35,035 nucleotides of DNA from Alteromonadaceae bacterium (GTDB lineage: Bacteria; Pseudomonadota; Gammaproteobacteria; Enterobacterales; Alteromonadaceae), in contig JABSOI010000063.1 in NCBI GenBank assembly GCA_013216015.1, positions 1-35,035 on the forward strand. The letters run 5' to 3'. Position 1 is the stretch's first letter. Every line of letters begins with the position of its first letter. This document shows, piece after piece, positions 25,036 to 33,595 of this stretch. Below the pieces are notes generated by a model. It made no database searches. It had not been told where the DNA came from and saw only the letters and a list, made by a program, of their open reading frames with translations. A program made the translations under genes and the position numbers.

Positions 25036-25848
25036 ATTTATTTAGTAGCTAAATGCTATCTATATCATCCTTGAACATCCATGCTCTAATTCCATAAATC
25101 ACTCGTATAAACACCAATCATCCAGAGAAGTAATATGTATTTGTTAAATTGCTCAAAGCGAAATAACAAACTTTATACAATTGATTTTAATATTAAATCC
25201 TTTTATTCCTTTTAATACATCCTTGCTTGACCCGTCCTAGGTCGTATTTGATTCCCTTCATTCCTTTTAGCTTGATCCATTTAGCCAACAGCCCGTTTAC
25301 AAAATTCCGTTTAGTAAATCCATCTATACAATCCATTGCTCTGTAATTCCCAAACGGGTTAACCTACACTCCATAAACTTTCATCCTTGAAACGGTTGAT
25401 GGGTTAAACAAACATCCTATTTACTTAACCCATCCAAGGGTATACCCTAAGTTATTATCCATAATAAATCACCTTCCTTAGCCATTTCCTTAGCCACTTC
25501 CTTGTGAAGGTTGTCCTTAACCTCGTCTTCCTGACAATTTAAATATTAGCAAATAAGCGATTTTCAGATAGATGTTATTTTCAATAAATAATCACCAAAA
25601 AAGTAATTAAAAATGGAATTTTACAAAATTAAATTTTAAAACATGCACTTAACAAACAACGTTAAAATAAGTCTTATTGCACTAGTATATTTATCTTACA
25701 AGATTGTAAGACATATCCTACAACTTATAGGGCAATATGACGATAACTGATAAAATCAGATATATTTTCAGGCTACAATTAGTTAAACTCTGTGTTTCCC
25801 GGTTAAATAAACATATTTTATTTAGAAAAAAACAACAACGATACCCCA
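25036..25848. other. Long non-coding gap with C/T-rich motifs and repeats
   Basis: No reading frame here looks coding. The plus strand from 25060 to 25540 is rich in ATCC, TTCC and CCTT words. A GATGGGTTA/TAACCCATC pair lies at 25398-25434. A 12-bp unit, CCTTAGCCATTT then CCTTAGCCACTT, repeats at 25476-25499 and a CCTTGTGAAGG hairpin-like end follows at 25500-25510. TCTTACAAGATTGTAAGA (25694-25711) is a palindrome with 8-bp arms, and CTGATAAAATCAG lies at 25747-25759; either may be an operator for the next gene. The gap could hold a small RNA or decayed genes. Confidence 0.45.
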
Positions 25849-26124
25849 ATGAAAAAAAGCATTAATAAACTTTTAATTAAACATCAACAACTTATTCATA
25901 CTGAAGATATTAGCGTGGTTTCTCACGTCCAAAGAGAAGACAATGAATGGATATTAAATACCTTAATGCTAGAAAACATTGATGTCCCTTTCAAATATAA
26001 AAGAAAGACAATGTACAAGTCGTTGCAAAAACAAAAAGTAAATATTACGTATTATCCAAGCACTGAAACAATTGCGGGTTTTGATATTGAAATAATGAAT
26101 ATTGTTAGAATTAAAGTTACCTAA
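25849..26124 (+). CDS. Small basic protein, unknown
   Basis: A 91-residue frame that I do not recognise. It has no signal peptide, membrane segment or cysteine. The first 30 residues look helical and basic, and the rest alternates as beta-strands (EDISVVSHVQREDNEWILNT, VNITYYPSTETIAGFDIEI). The composition is even and the frame is complete, which favours a real gene, but no clear ribosome site precedes the ATG. Palindromes 90-155 bp upstream may regulate it. It stands alone between two gene-free stretches. Confidence 0.55.
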   Translation: MKKSINKLLIKHQQLIHTEDISVVSHVQREDNEWILNTLMLENIDVPFKYKRKTMYKSLQKQKVNITYYPSTETIAGFDIEIMNIVRIKVT

Positions 26125-26444
26125 TACTAATTAGCATAATTCATTTTTACTCACTAAATTTTAGCTGGTTTCAATTTTTTGTTTCGATAACCGTCCCTCT
26201 TAAAACCAGTTCAAAAAACCAGCAACACATATAGAGGTATAAACTATATTCACCAATATTTAGACTTAAAAGTTATTAAAACACTTTTATTTCCCATATC
26301 CAGCCTTATTTTCCAAACAATACTTGACGAATGTCTTGCCATATTACATAAATAGCGTGTCGATTATAAAAATAAAAGAGTTGACTCACACATTTATCAG
26401 CCAAAAGCTGAAATTTATTTGGGGATAGCGAGAGGATAGTAGTT
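26125..26444. other. Gene-free gap before yohC-like gene
   Basis: GCTGGTTT (26164-26171) and AAACCAGC (26216-26223) are inverted arms 44 nt apart and may form a weak terminator for the small gene before. The end of the gap holds an AGAGGA ribosome site for the next gene. Nothing else was identified. Confidence 0.4.
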
Positions 26445-27044
26445 ATGATATTAAATCATATATGGGGGCTGTACACTCACCCTAAAGAAGAATGGCAAAC
26501 AATAGAAAAACGTCATGAAAGTTTAACCTATAGCTTGGTACACATATTAACGATAGCGTTAATACCCGCAATTTGTAGTTATTTCGCAACTGCACATATT
26601 GGATGGACGATTGGTGCAGGTGATGCAATTAAACTACCTGAATCAAGTGCAATAATGATGTCTATTGCTATGTATATTGCTTTAGTCCTTGGTGTCTTTA
26701 CCTTAGCTTATTTGATCCAATGGATGGCCAAGACATTCGATTCATCACCTGATTATACACAATCATTGGAATTAGCAGCTTATACAGCTACCCCCTTGTT
26801 AATGGTTGGCGTTACAGCATTATTTCCTGTGTTATGGTTTGTAGCAATGGCCGGATTAGCTGCATTAACTTACTCTGTATACCTTTTATATTCGGGTGTA
26901 CCAATTATGATGAATATACCTGAAGAAAAAGGCTTCATTTATTCAAGTTCAGTAGTAACCTGCGGACTGGTAATGTTAGTTGGTCTAATGGGCGTAAGTG
27001 CAATTATGTTGGGTATGGGCTTTGGCTCAGAATATATTTCTTAG
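26445..27044 (+). CDS. YIP1-family membrane protein, YohC-like
   Basis: A 199-residue inner-membrane protein with about five membrane segments. It follows E. coli YohC closely: HIWGLYTHPKEEWQTI at the start, LIPAICSYFATAHIGWTIG, AAYTATPLLMVGVTALFPVLW and YLLYSGVPIMMNIPEEKG. The YIP1 family in bacteria has no settled role. AGAGGA precedes the ATG. It converges on purF, with a bidirectional terminator between. Confidence 0.88.
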   Translation: MILNHIWGLYTHPKEEWQTIEKRHESLTYSLVHILTIALIPAICSYFATAHIGWTIGAGDAIKLPESSAIMMSIAMYIALVLGVFTLAYLIQWMAKTFDSSPDYTQSLELAAYTATPLLMVGVTALFPVLWFVAMAGLAALTYSVYLLYSGVPIMMNIPEEKGFIYSSSVVTCGLVMLVGLMGVSAIMLGMGFGSEYIS

Positions 27045-27095
27045 CAACGTCTATATCAATACCAATAACGATAACAATTACATCAAGACAAAATA

Positions 27096-27118
27096 AAAGG
27101 CACTCAGGTGCCTTTTTT
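27096..27118. terminator. Rho-independent terminator between yohC-like gene and purF
   Basis: AAAGGCAC (27096-27103) and GTGCCTTT (27108-27115) form a perfect stem with a TCAG loop and a T-run to 27118. The A-run before it lets it act on purF transcripts too. Confidence 0.9.
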
Positions 27119-27170
27119 AATTGTTTAGATTAGTGTTCAAAATATATAGTCAAAGAACTTATTCGCTATT

Positions 27171-28685
27171 TTAAGAACCTTCATTATGCATATCTATAAT
27201 AGAATCTGCATTTTTATCTGACATTTCTTTAGACGCATTATTACGTAAAGCATCTAACTTTTCTAAATAAGCTTGATCTATATCATTAGTAACATAATTA
27301 CCATCAAATACTGAAGTATCAAACAATTTAATTTCAGGATTAGCAAGACCAACCGCACTCACCAAATCATCAATAGTTTGATAGATTAACTTATCAGCAC
27401 CAATAAGCTGACAAATATCATCTAAATCACGGCCATGAGCAACCAGTTCATTTGCACTTGGCATATCAATACCATAAACGTTAGGAAATCGAACTTCTGG
27501 AGCTGCTGAAGCAAAATAAACATTTTTGGCTCCTGCATTACGAGCCATTTGAATTATTTGACTAGATGTAGTGCCACGTACAATGGAATCGTCAACCAAT
27601 AGTACATTTTTCCCAATAAACTCAGCACCAATAGCATTGAGTTTTTGACGAACTGATTTTTTACGCATCTCCTGGCCAGGCATAATAAATGTTCGACCAA
27701 TATACCGGTTTTTAACAAATCCTTGACGATAAGGAATATTCAATTGCTGAGCCATTTCTAACGCGGTATCGCATGATGTTTCCGGAATAGGGATAACAAC
27801 GTCTATATCTAAATCTTCCCATTCTGTCGCTATTCTGGCCGCTAATTTTTTTCCCATTTCAATACGTGAACCATAAACAGAAATTTTGTTCATCGTTGAA
27901 TCCGGGCGTGCAAAATAAACGAATTCGAATATACAGGGGTTAAATGTTGGATTTTCGGCACATTGTTGACTATATAGTTGTCCATCTTCACTAAAGAAAA
28001 TAGCTTCACCAGGGGCTACGTCACGAACAAATTCAAATCCGGTTGTATCAAGTGCAACCGTTTCGGATGCAACCATATATTCTACACCTGATTCTGTTTC
28101 CCGTTTACCAAACACCAAAGGACGTATACCATTTGGATCACGAAATGCCACAATGCCATGACCTATGATCATGGCTACAGTTCCGTATGCTCCACGAACA
28201 CGTTTATGAACATTTGCAACAGAGACAAATATATCATCAGGAGTTAATTTTAAACTAGCTCTTTCCTGTAATTCATGTGCGAAAATATTCAACAATAATT
28301 CAGTGTCTGAAGTCGTATTTACATGACGGCGAGCATCGGTATGTAACCAGGAAATCAATTCCTGAGCATTCGTTAAATTACCATTATGCGCTAGTGAAAT
28401 TCCAAAGGGGGAATTTGCATAGAATGGTTGAGCTTCTGATGAACTTGACGAGCCGGCAGTAGGATATCTAACATGACCAATCCCTAAATTACCCTGCAAA
28501 CGCATCATATGACGAGTATGAAAAACATCTTTCACTAAGCCATTTCCTTTACGCAATCGAAATGTATTGTTATGAATAGTAACAATACCCGCTGCATCCT
28601 GTCCTCTGTGCTGAAGAACAATTAAACCATCATATAATAACTGGCCAACTGGGGTTTTTCCTACAATGCCAACAATACCACACAT
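27171..28685 (-). CDS. purF: Amidophosphoribosyltransferase
   Basis: Catalyses the first step of purine synthesis, from PRPP and glutamine to phosphoribosylamine. The 504-residue protein starts MCGIVGIVG, with Cys2 as the glutaminase nucleophile. [13 protein letters not shown] and LAHNGNLTN are glutaminase motifs. The phosphoribosyltransferase domain has the PRPP loop [17 protein letters not shown] near 360-376. I chose the ATG at 28685 because Cys2 must follow it and GGAGAA lies upstream; six more codons would bury the cysteine. It is the last gene of the accD-folC-dedD-cvpA-purF series, 20 bp after cvpA, as in E. coli. No PurR operator was seen directly before it. Confidence 0.97.
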   Translation of the reverse strand: MCGIVGIVGKTPVGQLLYDGLIVLQHRGQDAAGIVTIHNNTFRLRKGNGLVKDVFHTRHMMRLQGNLGIGHVRYPTAGSSSSSEAQPFYANSPFGISLAHNGNLTNAQELISWLHTDARRHVNTTSDTELLLNIFAHELQERASLKLTPDDIFVSVANVHKRVRGAYGTVAMIIGHGIVAFRDPNGIRPLVFGKRETESGVEYMVASETVALDTTGFEFVRDVAPGEAIFFSEDGQLYSQQCAENPTFNPCIFEFVYFARPDSTMNKISVYGSRIEMGKKLAARIATEWEDLDIDVVIPIPETSCDTALEMAQQLNIPYRQGFVKNRYIGRTFIMPGQEMRKKSVRQKLNAIGAEFIGKNVLLVDDSIVRGTTSSQIIQMARNAGAKNVYFASAAPEVRFPNVYGIDMPSANELVAHGRDLDDICQLIGADKLIYQTIDDLVSAVGLANPEIKLFDTSVFDGNYVTNDIDQAYLEKLDALRNNASKEMSDKNADSIIDMHNEGS

Positions 28686-28705
28686 GAATTTTTTCTCCGT
28701 CAACT

Positions 28706-29191
28706 TTACTTAGTTAAAAAACTTGAAGATTGTTTGAGATATTCAAAAAACCATTCTACTACCAATCTAAATTCTGGAATGAGTTGAGAGTTTTTCCACC
28801 ATTCACTGGATGCAACAGGTGTAAAAGCATCCATAAAAAACAATATTGCACTAGTAACTAATACACCTCGCAAAGCACCGAATGCTAAACCAAGCACACG
28901 ATCAGTTCCTGACAAACCAGTTTTACTTACTAATTGCCCTATCAAATAATTAATCAAGGCGCCAAGAATTAATATCGAGATGAATAATATTGCAATTGCT
29001 GCGGCATTTCGCAGAAATTGATCAGAAATGTTTGTGAGTAAACTTGCTAAATTTGCATAGAATGTACTGGCAACAAAAAAGGCACTGATCCAAATAATCA
29101 AAGAAACTGCTTCTTTGACAAAACCTCGAACCAAACTAATTAGTGTTGAGACACCAACCACAGTTAATATGGCATAATCTATCCAAACCAT
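28706..29191 (-). CDS. cvpA: CvpA inner-membrane protein
   Basis: A 161-residue membrane protein with four predicted segments (about 5-22, 28-50, 64-85, 100-120). It begins [20 protein letters not shown] and contains [20 protein letters not shown] and [20 protein letters not shown], typical of CvpA. It was named for colicin V production and is linked with envelope stress, but its activity is unknown. The start could be this ATG or the GTG just before it; GGAG lies 8-11 nt upstream. It lies in the purF operon. Confidence 0.93.
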   Translation of the reverse strand: MVWIDYAILTVVGVSTLISLVRGFVKEAVSLIIWISAFFVASTFYANLASLLTNISDQFLRNAAAIAILFISILILGALINYLIGQLVSKTGLSGTDRVLGLAFGALRGVLVTSAILFFMDAFTPVASSEWWKNSQLIPEFRLVVEWFFEYLKQSSSFLTK

Positions 29192-29258
29192 CACTTAAGT
29201 TTCTCCTTGAATTTAGAGGGGCGCATTCTACCAGATGCTTTTAACAGATACCTAGTTT

Positions 29259-29957
29259 TTATTTTTTTGTCCCGGAAAAATTTCCGGCGTAAAATCGAGA
29301 AACTTTACCTTGCACATTTGTAAGTTCTTTCAGTAAAGCTATTTTTTTCTCAAGAGACGATTTTACAAGCTCAGGCCCGACAAAAACTTTTGTTAACGTG
29401 CCATTTTTAGTTTTAATAGGTTTAGTAAAAGCCACATAACCGTTCTTTTTAAGCTTTTTGACTAATTCATCGACATTATTTTTATGACGGAAACTACCTA
29501 ACTGTATAACCCATGCTTCTCTTGCCACCGATTTCTTCGGAGCTGATCTAGATTTAATCTTGTTGTTTTTCTGGTTTGTTGAGGTAGTAGAAGCAAATTT
29601 TTTATTTTTTTCTAATGTATTTACCTTTACCAACTTATCTTCTTTAAGAGGAGTTCCCAACATATCCCTATTGTTTTTTTCAACAGCTGAAGATTGCTCA
29701 TCGTCTATTGCATTTTCGTCTACAACTAATTCAGAGGGGAGTTTCGCAAGTTGATCATTGGGAAAGGTTTTACTTTTTTGAGTTTGATCCGTTATCCCTG
29801 TAACCTTTTTATTTGCAAATAAAGGTGCTTTCGGAATACCTTCAAAATCAGCCTGGTGAATTTTTTTTTCACCATCGAGAATATCAGGAAGAAATATTAT
29901 TGCTGCCGCTGCAACAATTATTGTTCCAACTAACCGATTTTGAAAAGGTGTAGACAA
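29259..29957 (-). CDS. dedD: SPOR-domain cell division protein DedD
   Basis: A 232-residue bitopic protein that binds denuded septal peptidoglycan during division. The N-terminus STPFQNRLVGTIIVAAAAII matches E. coli DedD and forms the membrane anchor (about 8-25). A low-complexity Lys/Ser/Thr linker follows, then the SPOR domain at about 147-225 (AWVIQLGSFRHKNNVDELVKKL). The start codon is TTG: GGAG lies 6-7 nt before it, no in-frame ATG precedes, and the next residues match the family's N-terminus. It is 75 bp after folC in the operon. Confidence 0.93.
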   Translation of the reverse strand: MSTPFQNRLVGTIIVAAAAIIFLPDILDGEKKIHQADFEGIPKAPLFANKKVTGITDQTQKSKTFPNDQLAKLPSELVVDENAIDDEQSSAVEKNNRDMLGTPLKEDKLVKVNTLEKNKKFASTTSTNQKNNKIKSRSAPKKSVAREAWVIQLGSFRHKNNVDELVKKLKKNGYVAFTKPIKTKNGTLTKVFVGPELVKSSLEKKIALLKELTNVQGKVSRFYAGNFSGTKK

Positions 29958-30032
29958 ATGAAGCTCCTTCTTTATATAAAAATAATAGAATCACACCCAA
30001 ACCGCTTGGGTTAAACCATAAAATTGTTTGAT

Positions 30033-31454
30033 TTATGCTGGTATAACTAATAAACGTCGTATTTCTGATACCGTAAAAAAAGAACCAAAAACAAGTATCA
30101 GATCATTTTCATCTGCATTTTTACATGCCATTCTAAATGCCTGAGTTACATTGTCAAAACAATTAACCGATTCTTCAAATTTAGACAATGAATTCTTAAT
30201 ATCATCAGCGGTAGCTGCCCTTGGCACAGATAAACTGCCAAGATACCATTCGTCTACCAATTCAACCATTGGCAACACAGTATTGGCTATATCTTTATCA
30301 GCTAACATACCTACTACAGCAAGAATACGTGAATATCCTCTCGTTGCAACTTCTGCTGCTAAATAACGGGCTGCCTGGGGGTTGTGTCCAACATCCAGCA
30401 TAACATCTGCCATAGCGCAGGAACCTGTTGTACCATCAATTTGTTCTTTGGGTTCAAGTATTGTTGTGGCTTGTCGTTTAAAAAGTTCGGTTCTACCATT
30501 CACACGAGTTTTTTCAATGATCTGATTAATTTTTTCTGTTGTCAATTCAACATCAAGTAACGATAATACGGTCAGGGCTGTGCCGACGTTATCTTTCGGA
30601 ATATGGGGTTTATTTAAATTTTCAAGAGAATATTGCTTAAAACACCATTGCCAACCTTTAGAATTTAAAGATAAAGAAAAATCTTGTTCACGAACATGAA
30701 GATTAACATTAATTTGTTTCGCATAATTAATAACAGAATTCGTGGGATTAGTATCACCAAGAACCGCTAATCTGGCAGTACGCATAATACCAGCCTTTTC
30801 ATAACCAATACTTTCTCTGTTATCACCAAGAAATGATTGATGATCAAGATCAATAGTAGTGATAACAGCGATGGTGGCATCAATCATATTTGTTGCGTCT
30901 AATCTGCCCCCTAAACCGACCTCGAGAATAATAATATCCGGACGGACCTTCATTAGCACCACAAAAGCCGCAAGTGTCGTGAATTCATAATAAGTTAAAG
31001 AAATATCACCACGAGCTTCTTCAATCAAATGAAACGCATCAATAAGCGACTCGTCGTCTACATCTTTTTTATTTATGCGCAAACGTTCATTGAATAATTC
31101 TATATGAGGAGAAGAATATACCGCGACAGTTTTTTGCTCTGCCAACAAGGCATTTTCAAGAAATGCACAAGTAGTACCTTTACCGTTAGTTCCTGCAACT
31201 GTGATCACTTGAGCAAAACTAAAATCAATGCCCAACTTTTCTTTGGATGTTACTCCACCCGATGCTATTTCACTTGATGCTTTGTCACTTGAAAAAGGAG
31301 CAACAAACAACTTTGCTGCTACTTTTTTTATTCGCGTTAAACCTAATTCAATTTCGGTATGATGAATGTTTTCTAAATAACTAAGCCACTCATTAAGATC
31401 CCTCAATGAACGGCGACTTACAGCATTTGAAACATTCTTTTGATTTTCAGACAT
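30033..31454 (-). CDS. folC: Folylpolyglutamate/dihydrofolate synthase
   Basis: Adds glutamate to dihydropteroate and to folates. The 473-residue protein has the Mur-ligase ATP loop VAGTNGKGTTCAF near residue 88-100, then YSSPHIELFNERLRIN, IILEVGLGGRLDATN and ITTIDLDHQSFLG. The C-terminal domain has VMLDVGHNPQAARYL and ends with LVFGSFFTVSEIRRLL. It is longer than E. coli FolC (422), mainly by an N-terminal extension and an insert near 55-75. The ATG is 4 bp after the accD stop without a clear ribosome site, so translation is likely coupled. Confidence 0.95.
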   Translation of the reverse strand: MSENQKNVSNAVSRRSLRDLNEWLSYLENIHHTEIELGLTRIKKVAAKLFVAPFSSDKASSEIASGGVTSKEKLGIDFSFAQVITVAGTNGKGTTCAFLENALLAEQKTVAVYSSPHIELFNERLRINKKDVDDESLIDAFHLIEEARGDISLTYYEFTTLAAFVVLMKVRPDIIILEVGLGGRLDATNMIDATIAVITTIDLDHQSFLGDNRESIGYEKAGIMRTARLAVLGDTNPTNSVINYAKQINVNLHVREQDFSLSLNSKGWQWCFKQYSLENLNKPHIPKDNVGTALTVLSLLDVELTTEKINQIIEKTRVNGRTELFKRQATTILEPKEQIDGTTGSCAMADVMLDVGHNPQAARYLAAEVATRGYSRILAVVGMLADKDIANTVLPMVELVDEWYLGSLSVPRAATADDIKNSLSKFEESVNCFDNVTQAFRMACKNADENDLILVFGSFFTVSEIRRLLVIPA

Positions 31455-31458
31455 AAAA

Positions 31459-32316
31459 TTATGCAGTTGTAGTTGGTTGACCCATAAATTTTGTCAATAA
31501 TCGAGATAAAGTATCACGCATTTCTCTACGATCAACAATTAAATCAATTGCACCTTTTTCTAACAGAAATTCACTACGTTGAAAACCTTCAGGCAATTTT
31601 TCACGTACCGTTTGTTCGATAACCCGAGGACCAGCAAAACCAATCAATGCTTTAGGCTCAGCGATATTAACATCACCTAACATTGCCAAACTCGCAGATA
31701 CACCGCCCATAGTAGGGTCAGTTAACACAGAAATATAAGGTAATCCTTTTTCACTCATTTTAGCTAATGCTGCACTGGTTTTTGCCATTTGCATCAATGA
31801 AATCAAAGCTTCTTGCATTCGAGCACCACCACTTGCTGAAAAACAGACAAAAGGTATATTATGCTCTAAACAATACTCAACGCCTTTAACAAAGCGTGCA
31901 CCAACTACTGACGCCATAGAACCACCTAAAAATGCAAATTCAAAGGAAGCAGCTACAATAGGCATTCCATGTAATTCACCTTTCATCACTATAAGCGCAT
32001 CTTTTTCACCGGTATTTTTTCTAGCCGCTGTAAGACGATCTTTATAACGCTTAGAATCTTTAAACTTCAAAATATCTTGTGCTTCAAACTCTTCACCAAG
32101 TTCAATACGCTCACCTTGATCTAAAAAACCTTCAATCCTTTTACGAGCAGAAATGCGCATATGGTGATCACACTTAGGGCATACTGACATTTGTCGTTCT
32201 AATTCAACTTTATATAGTACCGCATTACAAGAAGTACATTTACTCCATACTCCTTCTGGAATATTGCGTTTTTGGGTCGATTTAGCTTTAGGGAGAATCT
32301 TTTCTATCCAGCTCAT
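31459..32316 (-). CDS. accD: Acetyl-CoA carboxylase beta subunit
   Basis: Carboxyltransferase beta subunit that with AccA makes malonyl-CoA for fatty acid synthesis. The 285-residue protein has the N-terminal four-cysteine zinc site, CTSCNAVLY and [10 protein letters not shown] (about 27-52). The crotonase-like core contains [27 protein letters not shown] and [19 protein letters not shown]. The ends match E. coli. It heads the operon with folC and the rest; its promoter should lie within 32317-32682. Confidence 0.97.
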   Translation of the reverse strand: MSWIEKILPKAKSTQKRNIPEGVWSKCTSCNAVLYKVELERQMSVCPKCDHHMRISARKRIEGFLDQGERIELGEEFEAQDILKFKDSKRYKDRLTAARKNTGEKDALIVMKGELHGMPIVAASFEFAFLGGSMASVVGARFVKGVEYCLEHNIPFVCFSASGGARMQEALISLMQMAKTSAALAKMSEKGLPYISVLTDPTMGGVSASLAMLGDVNIAEPKALIGFAGPRVIEQTVREKLPEGFQRSEFLLEKGAIDLIVDRREMRDTLSRLLTKFMGQPTTTA

Positions 32317-32682
32317 AATATATTTTTTGCCTGTTCTATTTTAGTCTGTTCTTATATCAATACGATTAAATTTGTTCTCAAACCACTGACAAACGTTGAT
32401 TGAAAACAAACTTAATAGCATCGGTATTACTATTTAGCACGAAAAATTGATCTGTCACTGGTCACTTTACCATCAAAGATCTAATGCTAACGAATATAAC
32501 AGAGCATTAGAGCACAGTTTAGCTACTGTTTTATATAAAAAACTGGTCTGTTTTGTTTGTTTTATTTCATTAACCTCTTAATACTGAAAATAAAACTTAA
32601 AATAATACTGAACAAACCAATCATCAAAAAATTAATAACTCACTACAATTAAAATATAACGCAACATGTATTTAAAACAATA
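32317..32682. other. truA-accD gap
   Basis: No coding sequence. CTAATGCT (32481-32488) and AGCATTAG (32503-32510) form an 8-bp inverted repeat that may end the fimV-truA transcript. The promoter of the accD operon (minus strand) is expected nearer 32330-32450 but I could not place it. FapR- or FadR-like sites were not recognised. Confidence 0.45.
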
Positions 32683-33501
32683 TTAATCTAAAAATAATGG
32701 CCCTAAACTTTTCTTTGGTATATTGAAATGCTCAGGATAATCGACTTCAACAAAATATAAACCAGCTGAAGATGCTGTCATACCCGCCAGACATCTATTT
32801 TTAGCTACAAGAACATCTTTGATCCAACTCACAGTTTCCTGCTCTTGCCCTACCCTCATCAGACTACCCGCAATATTTCTTACCATGTGATGCAGGAAAG
32901 CATTACCTTTAACATCAATAATTATATATTCACCATGCCTTGAAACATTACATGAATATAGTGTTCTGATTGGAGAATGAGACTGACAATGCACTGTTCT
33001 AAATGAAGTAAAATCATGACGGCCAACAAGAAATTGTGCAGCTCGATGCATTAATTGTTCATTCAACGGAAAATGACAAAAACTAAGTCCGGTACTTAAT
33101 ATGGCAGAACGTAATCTGCAATTATGAATAATGTATCGATATCTTCTGGCTGTCGCACTAAAGCGGGCATGGAAGTCCTGATTAACTTCTTTAACCCATT
33201 TCACGGCTACATCTGAAGGTAAAATGGTATTAACCCCCAAAGTCCAAGCAACGTCTTTTCTTACTTTATCTGTATCAAAGTGTATAACTTGATTGGTAGC
33301 ATTAACACCAGTGTCGGTTCTTCCAGCACATATTACTTCAATAGGTTCATCAGCAATTTTAGATAATGCAAGCTCTAATGTTTGTTGAACACTAACCACA
33401 TTTTTTTGACGCTGCCAGCCATAATATTTTTTCCCGTCATATTCTACCCCTAAAGCATAACGCATATTTACCCCCTGTTGCTGTGGAGGCGCATTATCCA
33501 T
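32683..33501 (-). CDS. truA: tRNA pseudouridine synthase A
   Basis: Converts uridines 38-40 of the tRNA anticodon arm to pseudouridine. The 272-residue protein carries the catalytic Asp63 in CAGRTDTGV, with [13 protein letters not shown] before it. [24 protein letters not shown] and [16 protein letters not shown] follow, all as in E. coli TruA. I kept the first ATG (AGGAT upstream, and E. coli also has a short Gln/Pro-rich head); a second ATG 12 codons later, after GGGGG, is possible. It follows fimV by 94 bp, probably co-transcribed. Confidence 0.96.
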   Translation of the reverse strand: MDNAPPQQQGVNMRYALGVEYDGKKYYGWQRQKNVVSVQQTLELALSKIADEPIEVICAGRTDTGVNATNQVIHFDTDKVRKDVAWTLGVNTILPSDVAVKWVKEVNQDFHARFSATARRYRYIIHNCRLRSAILSTGLSFCHFPLNEQLMHRAAQFLVGRHDFTSFRTVHCQSHSPIRTLYSCNVSRHGEYIIIDVKGNAFLHHMVRNIAGSLMRVGQEQETVSWIKDVLVAKNRCLAGMTASSAGLYFVEVDYPEHFNIPKKSLGPLFLD

Positions 33502-33595
33502 TATTTTATCCTGCTTACCAAGGATGCTATGACTTTTAGTTAAATTTTATGTCGTGTCTACTATTTGAAATTGCTTATACCATATCTACGTATAG

